Source of the DNA: Lactifluus volemus
Taxonomy: Eukaryota > Basidiomycota > Agaricomycetes > Russulales > Russulaceae
Direction of reading: 5' to 3'
DNA: 64,000 bases
Assembly (NCBI GenBank): GCA_022376515.1
Contig: WTXI01000015.1
Location: forward strand, 434,001-498,000
Position 1 is the first letter of the stretch. Each line of letters starts with the position of its first letter. The notes under the pieces were generated by a model. It saw only the letters and a program-made list of their open reading frames with translations, was not told the origin of the DNA and did no database searches. The position numbers and the translations under genes are program-made. This document shows positions 34,881-46,738 of this stretch, piece after piece.

Positions 34881-35628
34881 ATGTTTTCCTCTCGTCTCGC
34901 TTCCTTTGTTATCTTGGGCACTTTCGTTGGCTCTGCCGCTGCAGTCTTCGAAATTATCAGCCCTGGTGGGGAGAGCCTCTGGTGGGGTAAGTAACCTGCG
35001 ACGCACTTGGCCTCTTCGTTGGTTCATCTTTTACTTTATCAAGTTGCTGAATCTGCGAACACTATTGTGTGGACTTGCCGTGATGATGCCCCTGCTACGG
35101 CATACACGCTCTTGTATATTTACTCTTGTTTCGAGCCTACGTGTCCATTCACAATGTGTTTCTGGCAGGTTGAACAACTCGAATCCCGCCATTCTCCCCA
35201 CCTTTGAGGCCATTGTTGCCAACATTGCCAACGCCGACTGTTCGCATACCATCACAACCCAGCAAGCTGCATTAACCCCGGCACAGGGCTATACCCTCAT
35301 GCTCGCAGACTCCCTCGACGAGACTAAAGTGTGTCATCATGACTTTTGAACTCTTTGACCGATATAAGACCTCACATCATACGTTTTGCAGATTTACGCC
35401 ACTTCGAAATCGTTTGAGGTCAAGGCGTTGGGTGCATCGTACCCCCCAGCATCTGCTACCCCTACGGATAATCCCTCAGCCTCAACGTCTGGATCTGGTT
35501 CTGGCACTGCCAGCGGCAGCGGTGCCTCCGCTACTAGCACAAAGTCGTCAAATGGCGCTTTCGCAACCTTTGAGATTTCCGCCGCGGGTATGCTAGCCGC
35601 CGTTGGCGCTGTGATTGGCATGCTCTGA
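34881..35628 (+). CDS. Secreted Ser/Thr-rich GPI-anchored protein
   Basis: Cell-surface protein of the fungal Ser-Thr-rich GPI-anchored (Kre9/Knh1-like N-domain) type. Four exons, 34881-34986, 35044-35113, 35169-35328 and 35392-35628, total 573 nt and give 190 aa. A signal peptide (SRLASFVILGTFVGSAAA) precedes a beta-sandwich-like domain with FEIISPGGESLWWV, NTIVWTC and the NNSNPAILPTFEAIVANI segment, then two spaced cysteines. A Ser/Gly/Thr-rich linker leads to a C-terminal hydrophobic tail (AAGMLAAVGAVIGML), as expected for GPI attachment. The role is probably wall structure or beta-glucan assembly; this is inference. Introns are 55-63 nt. Confidence 0.85.
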
Positions 35629-36169
35629 GCAAATGTGAAGCTCATAAGAGCTTGATGGACTTGCATCACGACAGAGACGATATGCGCTTCTTTGGATTCT
35701 GGTTCACTGTGGACTAGGTTCAATGACACTTTTGGACTCTGACAATTTACCCTTTCTTATTCCCATATCTTTTTGTGGTATACATTTTGGCTCAGCCTAT
35801 ACCATCCTTTCGTTTAGATATATACGTTCGTTTATTCGTTTGGTAGTAGCGATAATAAACATTGACCCGACGATGAAAGAAATATACCCCACCAAGAAAT
35901 GACTAGGCACGTGAAACGTACAAAGCCTCAACACAGGTGGGGAAGAGTGTTATTCTGTGGACAACGACCACGGTACCAACACGAATTGCAAAGGCATGTT
36001 GTCCGTCTGCATGTGTCCGAAATGAGACGATCACACGCGGTGTTATAAGACTACGATGACGATGACGACAATGATGATGATGACGAAGCAAGAGGGAAAT
36101 TTTTTTTCGTGAGATTGGTGACACCATTCAGTCATGCCGTCATCCCAGCCGCGGCCCAGCTAGCTCACC
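35629..36169. other. Intergenic region
   Basis: 3' flank of the GPI gene and promoter side of the DUF1275 gene. A short imperfect GAT/GAC run (about 36053-36085) is visible. No gene was recognised. Confidence 0.5.
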
Positions 36170-37219
36170 ATGACAGACGGTGCCCTCCCTCCCCCTGCGT
36201 CCTCTTTGCCCTCAAAGTCTCCTCTCTCGACATTATGGCGCGACCATTTTCGAGATTATGTCATGACTCAAGTTGATCCGGAACTCTCGACAATTCCGCT
36301 CGCTGCATATTGCTTCATGACAGGTTGGATGTGCGCTTCCCCCTCACCCCCCTCTCTCTATACCCATGATTCTATTCTTTGGAGATTTTGCTTAGTCCGT
36401 GATAACGCAGTGACGCAGTCTCATTCTCCGCCATCTTTGTCTGGTGCGCGTTCCAAACTGGTAACTCGGTGCAGGTAAAACAATCTCATTTGCCTCGTTC
36501 TTCCGATCACCGTTTCATCTGTGAACGTCATATATTATTATAGCTTTCCCTTGCGCTCGCGCGCCTCTTTCAGGGTCCTCCTGGTCATCGCGACTCCTCG
36601 TTCCACCTCGCCGACAAACAAGCCCTCACGTCCCTGATCACCTTTATCTTTGGCGCCTTCATCGGCCGTATCGGTGATCGCATCGGTCCAAAGACGCGCC
36701 TGTGGCTGTTCCTCGGCACGATTCTCCAGGCGCTCCTCACAATGGCAGCCTCGATCGCGCTCTGGAAAAGCGGACAGGGGAGCATCGCCTCGACGCGCGC
36801 CGTGCCTGCGTGGTCCAACGCAGATACGTACGCTTGTTTGGGGCTGATTAGCGCGAGCATGGGTTTGCAAGGTATCATGGGCAAGCGTGTCAATACGCAA
36901 TTTGCGACGACCAGTGCGTAGTTTATTAAATCACTTCACGATGCAGCTCACTCCCTTCACGCATAAAGTTGTGCTCACCACGGTCTGGTGTGAGCTCATG
37001 GCGGACCCAAAGTTGTTCGTCATGCGACTCGTATCCTCGCGCGATCACAAGATAATCGCCGTCACCTCCGTCTTTGTCGGCGGCTTTTGCAGTCGTGCCA
37101 TCTTGCAGTCGATTGGTTCACCCGCTGCGTTGGGCATCGGCACAGGTTTACGCATTCTCATTGCTCTCAGTTGGCTTTTCGTCCCAGTCAAACGCCCTGC
37201 TGCCCCTGAAAAAGCGTGA
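36170..37219 (+). CDS. DUF1275 (YoaK-like) multi-pass membrane protein
   Basis: Integral membrane protein of the DUF1275 family, common in fungi and bacteria; transport has been suggested but is not established. Four exons, 36170-36330, 36411-36474, 36544-36913 and 36969-37219, total 846 nt and give 281 aa. The family signature is complete: LAAYCFMTGWIDAVSF then SAIFVWCAFQTGNSVQ, followed by LFQGP, SLITFIFGAFIGRIGD, a luminal loop, and GLQGIMGKRVNTQFATT, ending with three further hydrophobic segments. The first donor must be GTGCGC at 36331 to create the GWIDAV joint; reading through destroys the motif. About six membrane spans are expected. Confidence 0.9.
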
Positions 37220-37683
37220 TCGGAGAAGCGGAGCCTGTTCAATGCGCATAACAATAGAGAGAGTTGCATAGAGATGGACTTGGTCGCAGTTATCACGTTA
37301 GATATGTATATGAAGTGCAATTGAAATACGATCACTTGGATCTACAGTGAAGCACTGGAGCGAGGAAAAGCTAATATAGTTGTATCATCCCTGGTAAGGA
37401 ACATCACTCCACCCGTAACCGGCCCTCAAAAGGAAAGGAGGACACTCCAGCTGGGACGCACTTTCTCTTGGACATGCTGTAGGCTCCTACGCGAAGGGGA
37501 GAATTGTTGCAGCGCAGGGGGACAATAATGCGGGTCCGTCGAATGAGTTGGGGGGAAAACCCCCGAGTTGTCAATCACCATCAGCAGGGCCGCTTTTTAT
37601 ATTTACAAGGAGCGTGACCTAACGGTTCACGCGTTCGCGTCTGTCACACTTTGGATTTAATTGTTTACAGGCTTCTTCTGCGT

Positions 37684-39594
37684 ATGGCAAAGAGAAAAAG
37701 GCACGACGACGCGTCAGATTATGAACCCGAGTCTACTAGGAAACCTGTGGCATCTCGGCGTAAACGACCTTCAGCAGCGGTGACGCGTGAAAGCTCGGAG
37801 GGGGCCACCACGTCCGAAACCTATGCCACCCCACATTCCCCGTCGCTGCATTTGATATCCTCTCCTGATCTCATGAGACCTTCACTGCTCGAATGGTACT
37901 CTGGTGTTCACGATGCACGTGGAATGCCCTGGAGGAAACCGTTCGACCCCACTCTGGACTCGGATGCACGCGCCCAGCGTGCATACGAAGTACGTCGTGA
38001 AATTTTCCCTTTTGCTGATTTGGCTTTTACAAAATTTGTCTTGGAGGTGTGGATCTCGGAGATCATGCTCCAGCAGACACAGGTTGCTACCGTGATACCC
38101 TATTACAATAGGTGGATGAGTAGGTGAGTATATCAGTTGTTCCATTTGTATCAGCTCGTGAAGACCTGGCAGGTTCCCGACAATCAAGGACTTGGTATGT
38201 CTCGTCCGACGCCTGACATCCTCGAAAATTTGTTAAACCCATGTGTCCTTGAGGCTGCATCTGATATAGATACCGTCAATGGCTTGTGGAAGGGTCTCGG
38301 ATATTATTCAAGAGCTGCTCGCCTCCTCGCTGCTGCGAAGAAAGTCGTTGAAGACCTGGACGGTTGCCTTCCGGATAATGCCAAAGACATGGAATCCTTA
38401 CTACCAGGTGTCGGACGCTACACTGCCGGAGCGATATGTTCCATCGCTTTCAATGAGCGAGTCCCCGTGGTCAGCCAACACAGCCGTCGGCTATTTCAAG
38501 TGTGATGTTTTGACGTCTTGCCCTCCCCAGTTAGATGGAAATGTCAGTCGTTTGATCAGCCGGCTTCTGGCGATACATGCACCTCCCAAGAGCAAAGCTT
38601 CACTTGATCTCCTATGGCAGGGCGCCCAAGCCATGGTGGAAGGTGCAACTTGTGCAGGTGATGTCAACCAAGCTCTCATCGAGTTGGGGAGCACCGTGTG
38701 TAAGCCCCGAGACCCGGACTGTAACAACTGTCCGCTTCGCCCATGGTGCCGTGCGGCGTACCAGATCTCAGAGAATAATGTGACTATTGAATCTCTGCGC
38801 GAGCCTCTGTCGTGGCATTGACTATTCAACAAGGTCGAGATCAAAGATATAGAAGATCTCTGCACCGTCTGCGATCCGATCCCTGTCTCGGAGGGCTGCG
38901 CTGCACCGCCAGTAACGTCTTATCCCATGAAGACGGAACGCAAAAAACAAAGAGAGGAACTCAATATTGTGAGCGTCGTCGAGTGGCGTGGCGACGACGA
39001 TCGCTGGTTCTTACTGACACGAAGGCCAGAGGGAGGTCCGTTGTACTAGTACAGCCAACAAAAGTCGTCAGTCTGATAATGCCGTCCTTTCGCCACTCAG
39101 GGCTCCTTGCAGGCCTTCACGAATTTCCCACCTCGCCCGAAGTGCCCGCCTCGATATCCGTCTCTGAGGAGAGGGAGACCGCTTTGACCGTATTGTCACA
39201 CCTAGTCGAGTGCCCCTCGCTCTCGACTGCGAGTTCGAAAGTGCCACAACTGGCAGGTGCGCCTCGGCTCGTCAAGATTGAGCGCGGCGGAGACGTCCTG
39301 CACGTCTTTTCGCACATTCGCAAGACTTACCGCGTCCAGTGGGTCGTTCTCGAGGGTGGTGGCGCCAGCCCGCCAGAGCTGGCAACGCGATCCGCTAGCA
39401 AGATGAAGAAGGTCAAGGGTCAGGGCTCGTCAAAAGTCGAGTCGATGTGGGTTCGCCTAGGCGAAGTCGGAAACGCAAAGTAAGTGCCAATGCTTGAGCC
39501 GAACGCGTTTTTTTATTACTCCTTTCCTAGCATCGGCACTGGTGTGTTAAAAGTCTGGTCACTTGCTCGCTCGCTGTGGGAGGAAAAACGATAA
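37684..39594 (+). CDS. Adenine DNA glycosylase MutY/MUTYH
   Basis: Base-excision repair enzyme removing adenine opposite 8-oxoguanine. Eight exons: 37684-37989, 38047-38123, 38173-38194, 38254-38469, 38531-38779, 38834-39035, 39101-39479 and 39531-39594. They total 1515 nt and give 504 aa. A basic, nuclear-type N-terminus (MAKRKRHDD) precedes the glycosylase domain: [20 protein letters not shown] with the catalytic Glu, [14 protein letters not shown], and helix-hairpin-helix [13 protein letters not shown]. The DGN stretch with the conserved catalytic Asp (LDGNVSRL) follows, then the 4Fe-4S ligands C-x6-C-x2-C-x5-C ([17 protein letters not shown]). The NUDIX-like 8-oxoG-recognition domain ([20 protein letters not shown]) closes with [11 protein letters not shown]. 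One exon is 22 nt. The donor before LDGN is weak (GTCAGC), with an alternative three bases earlier. Confidence 0.95.
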
Positions 39595-40140
39595 CATCCT
39601 GCGAGGCAGGGTTCCCCGCCCATGATTCGAATCTCCGCCCTGCGGGTTTCTTCGCGGTTCAAGGTCAATTTATTTTCCCCACGATTCTCGTACCATAGAA
39701 TGGCAAGCACAGCAAAGTGAAGTGATGACAAACAAACTACTTTCCATATTTGGACGTGAGTTGAAATGTGGATCCAATATATTTTAGACAAAGTTCCTTC
39801 CTATATGGGAACCTTTTTGCCTGACGACTTGTGTCCTTGTGCAGGATCCGGAGGTTCTTCGTGTGCGGCGTGGCTATGCGAACTCAGCTCATGCCGTATG
39901 CCTTGTAAAAAATGACTTGATCGTCGCGTCGCGATAACTTGGAGCCTTTGTTCTTCCTTCATCACAATTTTTTTGCGTCTTCGCTACCTTGATGTGGTCT
40001 TGTTGCGGAAACTATGCCTCCTTTCTTTTTCCCTTTTCAAGCTGCCCGTTTGTCCGAGTCCCTGCTGTGTATTTATACCTGTAGTAGTTGACACTTTCCC
40101 TACCCTCCTCTCTTCGAAACTTGCTCTTCGCATTCAGGTC

Positions 40141-40610
40141 ATGCATTTTACAACCCTCCTTTCCATTTTTCTACTAGCCCTGGGTCATACTTGCAAGTCA
40201 TCCTCTGAACTCGGTGTTAACAGATGCTGATGAGATACGATCTATTTAGCGCTCCTGACTTTTGCTACTCCCTTGGGTCCAGGTGTGGCTCGGAGTCCCG
40301 TGCTCCTAGACAGGTGCTGGGGCGAGCCCTGTAGGCTAGCTGAGGTGCGATACTTGTCTTTAACAACAACAATATGGGTACTTACCATGTTATCAAGCTC
40401 TCCACAATCTCTTCTACTTCTGCTTATGCAACACCTACACCAGCGGAACTTAACGGTGACACCACTTCGGGAAATATTTCTGAACCCAGTCCGATCCCAA
40501 CAGCAGGATCTTCTTCGAGTAATGCCAACGCTGGCGTGGTTCTTGCTCCTCGTAACATTCTACGCTGTTCGCTTTTGTCTATTGGAATTGTGTCTGTCCT
40601 TATGTTGTAA
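40141..40610 (+). CDS. Small secreted GPI-type protein
   Basis: Three exons, 40141-40183, 40250-40282 and 40345-40610, give 342 nt and 113 aa. The spliced N-terminus is a signal peptide (MHFTTLLSIFLLALGALLTF), partly created by splicing. A Ser/Thr/Pro-rich middle follows (SSTSAYATPTPAELNGD, EPSPIPTAGSSSSN). It ends in a hydrophobic tail (LLSIGIVSVLML) after NANAGVVLAP, the pattern of a GPI signal. No family was recognised. The exon 2/3 joint uses a TGAG acceptor and is the weakest point; the coherent signal peptide and frame support the model. Confidence 0.55.
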
Positions 40611-40777
40611 GCTGGACTCGGACGTGGACATCCCTATATATCCCTATACGGCATTTACTAGATGTATCACACATGGGTGGATTTCCTTTGTTTCAAGGCC
40701 TTATACCGTGGCATTTTACTTTTATTATTAAAATAAATAACAATTCGGGACATGTCACGTGTCTGATCTCTTGGTGG

Positions 40778-43508
40778 ATGTCCGTCAAAGTCTACACAGT
40801 CAATGGTGCCGCCTCAGGCTCAGCAACCTCCCTGCCAGATTGGCTCGTACGGAAGCGTGCAGCCAACGCCAAGGGAAAGCGCGCAATTCGCGAACACGTC
40901 GAGGGCACCATAGAGCTCATCCAACATTTCGAGTTTCCAGAGGCCAGCATCCGCATAAAGAGCACCCGCGACGGTCATCATGTCATTGCTACGGGCACAT
41001 ACAAACCCCAAATGCGCGTATGGGACCTCGATCAGCTCGCACTCAAATTTGAGCGGCACACTGACATCGAGAACGTAGATTTTACTGTGAGTGTTATCTA
41101 CCTCAAAACGGGTCTTTGCTTTGTTTTTCTCTCACACAAGAATACATGGCGACCGACCTGCTTTTCTCGTTGTTCTTATTCTTGTTGTTTCATATCGTCT
41201 CCCATTTAAAAACAAAAATGCGATTCACAGATCCTTTCAGACGACTGGACAAAGACTCTCCATTTGCAGGCCGACCGCACGATCGAGTTACACACCCAGG
41301 TGGTTTTCACTACCGTACACGGATACCGCGCTTTGGCCGTGCGCTCGGTTACCATTTTCCAGCTGCGATGCCCTCTTTGGAGCGTCGGGAACGAAGTGTA
41401 CCGTCTCAACCTGGAACAGGGCCGTTTCTTGAACCCCCTTGTTCTCGGTGGCGCCGATGATGCGAGCACCGTAGCCGGTGTTAACGCTATCGATATCAAT
41501 CCGGCGCATGGACTCTGGGCGTTTGGGATCGATGACGGGAACGGAACCGTCGAGTTTTGGGACCCTAGATCTAGGACCGGTCTTGGCGTGCTCTCGCTGC
41601 CTCGTGCACGTCTCGTCCCTGTCGGAGTAGCCGGAAAGACGGTACTCCCAGGAGTTGATGGCAATGACAGCCAGGGGTCGTCTTTGTCTGTCACCGCCCT
41701 GGCTTCACGCTCGGACGGTCTCACGTACGCGGTGGGCACCTCCACCGGTCACACCCTGCTTTATGACATCCGATCTCGGAGGCCCTTGGCTGTGAAAGAC
41801 CAGGGGTACGGACTCGCTGTCAAACGAGTGTTCTGGATAGAAGGTGGCGCGAGAATGGCAGGTGACGGTCTGGTTGTCAGCGCGGACAAGAAGGTCATCA
41901 AAATTTGGGATCGGAATAGCGTGCGTTTCACTTTTCGGCTGTCTTTTTCTCCTGGCAATTCTGTGGACCATGCGCTCAGCCATCAGAAAATTTCACGTCT
42001 TTGACTCCAGCAACGGACCTGAATGACGTTCACCATATACCTGGTAGCGGTCTTTTGATGACGGCGAATGAGGGCATTCAAATGACATCATATTACATCC
42101 CTCAACTTGGACCAGCTCCTCGTTGGTGTACTTTCTTAGAAAACATCACCGAAGAGCTGGAGGACAGCGCCAGTGGCGCGCGAACCATTTATGAGGATTA
42201 CAAATTCGTTTCTCGCTCAGAGCTCGCTACGTACGTGTGTGCACATGGCGCTCCCACCTGGCGTTCTAACCCCCGTTTCCCTCCGTCATGTAGTCTGGGT
42301 CTAAGTCATCTCGTTGGCACGCCAGCCCTCAAGCCATACATGCACGGTTACTTTGTCTCTCTCAAGCTGTACGATGCTGCACGTGTGATCGCCAACCCGT
42401 ACGTGTACGAGGAGCACCGCGCAAAGATGATTCAGGAAAAGCTGGACAAGTTATCCGAGGGACGCATACGAACGCGTAAAGACCAAGTCAAGGTCAAAGT
42501 GAACAAAGCCCTCGCCGAGAAGATCGCTCGAGAAGAAGAGCGGGAAGAGAAACGGAAGGAGAAGAAACGCAAAAGAGCCCTGGGGAAGACGGCAAGGATG
42601 CCGCAGCTATGGACGTCGACGAGGCGCCTGCAGCCGTCAAGGAAAAACGAGCGTTCTTTCCGACGCTCGATTCGCGGCGCTGTTTGAAGACCCTGACTTT
42701 GAGGTAGACGAGGAGAGTCGTGAGTATGCCTGCTCAACCCTTCTTCTGTTGCGCAGAAGAAGGGCTCCTTGTCGGAGGTGGAAGGCAAAGGGTGGAGACA
42801 CGGTAAAACGGCCGTGGAGGAAGAGGAGGAGGAAAGCGATAAGGCCTCTTCCTCACTTGACCAGAGCGAGAGTTCAAGCAGTGAGGACGAGAGTCAAGAT
42901 AGCAGTGTGGCCGGAGGTACGCTCAATCTCCCTACACTCAAGCCCGATTCATCATCATTCGTCCGTCTCTCAGATCTCGTCGAGTCCCGAAAGTCCGCAA
43001 ACCGCCACCGTCATCCGTGCGTCGCCACCTGACAACGAATGCCAACATGCGCCTTGTTCCTTTACAAGCGCATCAATCATCAACACGTACTGGCAACAAG
43101 AGCAACAACGGGGATGGGGACGCCTCCTTTGGCCGCCGTCGAAACGGATCAGCTTCGGCCCGAGAACGACAAAAGGAGACGGCGAGCCGCGCCGATGACG
43201 ACGAACACGTCGTCCGCAAGGGCGATGGGTCAGTCGAAGTCTCCTGGGTACCCACCCCGAGATTCTGGTCTGCAGACGCGGCGGAAGAAGACGATCTCGT
43301 CCTCGGGGGTAACGGGAGACGGCCCCGTAGGCAGGACGGTGACGTGCTGCGAAAGGGCGTGGAGAGGTTCGGTGCAGGCATGGAGAAGGGCGGGGAGGAC
43401 CCTAACATGCGGGTGTTGAGCGAGCAGGAGAGGAGTGGGCGTAAGCAACGCAGACGTGGGATGAGGAGTGGGAGTAAAAACGCCTTTAGACAGGCAGGCC
43501 ATAAATGA
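40778..43508 (+). CDS. Ribosome biogenesis factor ENP2/NOL10 (WD repeats)
   Basis: Nucleolar small-subunit processome protein needed for early pre-18S rRNA processing. Recognised from MSVKVYTVNGAASG..LPDWL at the N-terminus, TRDGHHVIATGTYKPQMRVWD, LSDDWTK, NEVYRLNLEQGRFLNPL, LNDVHHIPGSGLLMTANEG, LGLSHLVGTPALKPYMHGYF, RFAALFEDPDFEVDEESREYA and the C-terminal GVERFGAGMEKGGEDP with RRGMRSGSKNAFR. Clear exon parts are 40778-41086, 41231-41920, 41987-42230 and 42294 onward. The conserved blocks lie in several frames: changes are needed near 41298, 41352, 41390, between 41920 and 41987, near 42665 and 42730, and once more before 43030. Most fit one missing base, often in a short G or C run. The acidic, Ser-rich region near 42810-42920 is family-typical. 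Confidence 0.88.
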
Positions 43509-43795
43509 GGGAAGACGGCCGCTCGTAAATGTTTTCCAACGACAAAAGCGTATATATACTAGTAAATATATATTATTATGCTACATTCATGACTTGAGAA
43601 GGCTAGGTGGTACAAGGGTTTTGTGGGGGGACCCAATTAAATATGGTATTTGTGCGTACTTTGCCCGACTGTCCCATCGACTTACGACTGCCGCCGCTTC
43701 TATCTATATCAGTCACCGATTTCTACCGAGTTAGACCGCGCTGCCCCGGGTACTGCTTTTGGCCTTGACAGATGCTGGTTCAAAAGGTGACGCAT

Positions 43796-45339
43796 TCAGA
43801 GAAAGTGCCGATTTTTCCGCCTGCGAATGTGCATGAGGAGGGGAGGGGGAGATGATTTCCTCCTCCACGACGCTGATCCGGCGTTGGAGTTACCACGATT
43901 CCGTGGTGACGTAGACGTCGTGGTACGAGCAGCCGGGGAGGCCGAGGAGGGTGAGGAGGTAGCCGTCGCGATACGCGAATGGGGGGAGTGTTGGGGGTGC
44001 AATGAGGGGGGAGTGGGACGCTTGGACTTGGGGCGCGTCGATTGGGCGTGCGAGTGGTGATGATGAGGGCTGCTCCGGACGTGTTGATTCGGAGAAGAGG
44101 AAGAGCCCTGTGTGGCGCGTGCATCGGTCGTTGGCTTATTGCTGTTGTTGTTGTCGGCGGGGGACTCCTCGGAGGGTGGCGAGGGAGAGGAGTGTTGTTG
44201 TCGTTGTTGTCCACTACTTGCATACGGGTCTGCCTCGATACATTCGCGCTCGAGTAGCAATTCGCGGAGTTTGGCCTCGAGCTCGCCAACTAGGCCGCCA
44301 CCACCACTGCCGCTGGAACTGACGCCGAGGCCGGGGGCATCTAAACTAGAATCGTCCTGTTCTTTCTCCTCCCCTTCTTCTTCTTCTGCCTCGGCACCGC
44401 TGGTGGTGCGACAACCTTCCAGCTTCTCACGTTTCGCGCGCAGCTTGTCAAGCCGAGCTTCGACTGCCGCGAGCTCTGCTTTGGCACTTTGAACCTTGTT
44501 GCTCGCTTCTTCCTCCGCTTTCTCGCGGCGAGCCCGCCACTCTTCCGCTCGAGCGTGCGCCAGCTCGAAACGGCGCGATGCATCGGCAAGCTCCGCGTCC
44601 TGTTCTATGCGGGTTGCTTCCACGAGGGCATACTCAACTTCGACATCCTCGCGGCACTTGATGGCCTGCTTGACGGCTTCTTCGAGCGCGCGCACCTTCT
44701 GTTTCATGCGCGTGTCGCCCGCAGAGTGTTTCTGCGCAGCACGCTTGAGAGAAGAAATTTCAGCACGCTGAGCAGCCTGAGCCTTTTGAGAGTCCCGACG
44801 TGCAGACTTGAGGGTGTTTGAGAGGGTTTCGTGTTCGGATTGTAGTTGAGAGAGTTCGAGTTGGAGCGAGGTGAGACGATCCTCCAAGGTGTGAGAGGAG
44901 TATGGGGGTCCGCTAGGTGTCGGGGGCGGTGATGGTGAAGGGGGAGATGGCGAGCGATCGATGGCAAGAGAATTGGAGGTGGTAGGCGGAAATGAGCCGC
45001 TATCTGAATCTGATTTGGCACGATTACCGGCTAGGAAAGCAAAGATAGAGAGATGTACGTACCGACGGTGGTATCCGTGACGATTTGACCTTTTAACTTG
45101 TCTTGACCTGGAATGAGACCAAGCTCGACATCATACTGACGCCCCGGTAAAAGACCATAAATGATGATCATGACTTGATCTGTATCTTGATTATCAGCTA
45201 ACCGTGCAAGACATTTCGGCCAAGGAGTGCCATTTAGTTTTACAGAAAGACCGTTTGAAAGAGATTTATTTGATAGAGAAGAGATGATAAAAGTTGCAGA
45301 GACCGAAGTTATTTCAGCGACGGACAAGGAGAAGAACAT
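43796..45339 (-). CDS. Conserved basidiomycete coiled-coil protein
   Basis: Two exons, 45339-45063 and 45030-43796. The N-terminal segment resembles an FnIII-like strand set (VSATFIISSLSNKSLSNGL, VMIIIYGLLPGRQYDVEL). A Ser/Pro linker follows, then a long coiled coil (from LEDRLTSLQLELSQLQSEHE through KQAIKCREDVEVEYALVE to RLDKLRAKREKLEG) and a low-complexity Gln/Ser/Pro/His-rich tail. The layout matches a widespread basidiomycete protein sometimes annotated as ubiquitination-network AcrB-like; I cannot confirm that name. The exon joint is a 32-nt GTACGT...CCTAG interval that must be removed, because read-through stops immediately. A more family-like ending (LNASPFEPASVKAK, stop about 43733) lies in another frame, so the true C-terminus may differ. 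Confidence 0.65.
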
Positions 45340-45444
45340 GAGTTGGAAAACTAATAATTATTTCCCACGATTTCACCCTTTTGAGTTACGCCACGTAGTC
45401 GCCTGCTTTCTCTTTTAATACTGTACTCGCATCTTCTCAAAATC
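45340..45444. promoter_or_regulatory. Very short divergent promoter
   Basis: Only 105 nt lie between the start codons of the coiled-coil gene (minus) and ERV29 (plus). The interval contains ATAATTATTTCCCACG and a C/T-rich stretch before the plus ATG. Co-regulation is possible. Confidence 0.6.
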
Positions 45445-46738
45445 ATGACTTCTCGCATAAGTATCGCTCGCCCACAAGCTGGCGGTTACAGTCCAGACCC
45501 TCACGGAATCGGCAACTCTCGTCCTTCTGCCACTGGTTACAGGGCAGCCAACCCAGAGAATCCGATAGAACAACTCCAATATTACGCTAAACAGATTGAG
45601 GACTATGTCGAAATTTATTCTCAACCTCTCAGGCCATACCTCCTGCTATCGGTCGCTTTCTTATCATCGTCACCTTCCTCGAGGATTCACTCAGGATTGT
45701 CACACAATGGGGAGATCAACTTTGGTACTTGCAAAAGTACGTGTCCTGTTCAGTCCTTTTTTGGATGCCCTTGCACATACTTTCTCTCCTCTCGTAGACA
45801 CAGGCATTTCCCCGGAGGAATTTCTCACCTTTTCCTCATTATTAATGTCATCGTATGTCCCCCTTCTCCACCCCATTCGTGCTATCACTAACCGCTGCTG
45901 AGTAGACCATGCTCACTGGCTCCGGCGCTGTTGTAACGAAGCGCTACACAGAATACGCCGTCGCGGGTCTTCTTGCAGTCGTTATAATTCAAGGCTTCGG
46001 TTACGGCCTCATTTTCGACATGACCTTTTTCCTCCGCAATCTTTCCGTCATCGGTGGGCTCTTCATGGTATTCAGTGATTCGATGGTATCGCGCAAGAAA
46101 CTGTTCGCTGGTCTCCCGAGCATCAGCGAGAATGACCGCAGAAAATAGTGCGCACTTTCTCTACCCCCGTCATACTTACTTTATAACCTTTTCCCTCCCT
46201 TAGCTTTCTCCTCGCTGGCCGTGTTCTCCTCATCTTCCTTTTCCTTGGCTTTGTTTTGCAGGGAAAGTGGAGCATTGGGCGCGCAATCCTATCTCTCTTT
46301 GGTCTAATCGCGTGCGTCATGGTCGCTGTTGGTTTCAAGGCCAAGTGGTCCGCGTCATTCCTCGTCATCACGCTCAGTATCTTCAACGTCGCCGTGAACA
46401 ACTGGTGGAGTGTGCACTCTGCTCACCCTGCAAGAGACTTCCTCAAGTACGTTCCGAGTTCCTATGTTTACCGTTTCTATGACGCATGATCGTTGACATG
46501 TGACCTATAGATATGACTTTTTCCAGACGCTCTGTAAGCTTTTCCCCAGCTAACGAGCATTCTTATCAAAAATTCTTACTGGCTTTGTGCCATTTTCACA
46601 GCGATTGTTGGTGGCCTCATTCTACTCGTTAACATGGGTCCCGGTGCGTCTCTTTCATATTCAATGTCGCAGCACCTCTTAACGTCTGGATGAATGCTAG
46701 GTGGACTTTCCGTCGACGAGAAGAAGAAGAACTTTTAA
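45445..46738 (+). CDS. COPII cargo receptor ERV29/SURF4
   Basis: ER-Golgi cargo receptor for soluble secretory proteins. Seven exons: 45445-45736, 45798-45852, 45906-46147, 46204-46446, 46511-46533, 46602-46643 and 46701-46738. They total 935 nt, one base short of a 311-aa frame; SURF4 proteins are about 270-310 aa. Conserved segments: IGRFLIIVTFLEDSLRIV, HFPGGISHLFLIINVI, VVTKRYTEYAVAGLLAVVI, LRNLSVIGGLFMVFSDSM, KYFLLAGRVLLIFLFLGF, NNWWSVHSAHPARDFLKYDF and TLSIVGGLILLVNMGPGGLS. The C-terminus ends KKKNF, a di-lysine (KKxx) ER-retrieval signal. The missing base is near 45641 in CTCCTGCT, where PLRPYL and IGRFL lie in different frames. All six introns are GT-AG and 53-68 nt. Confidence 0.95.
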
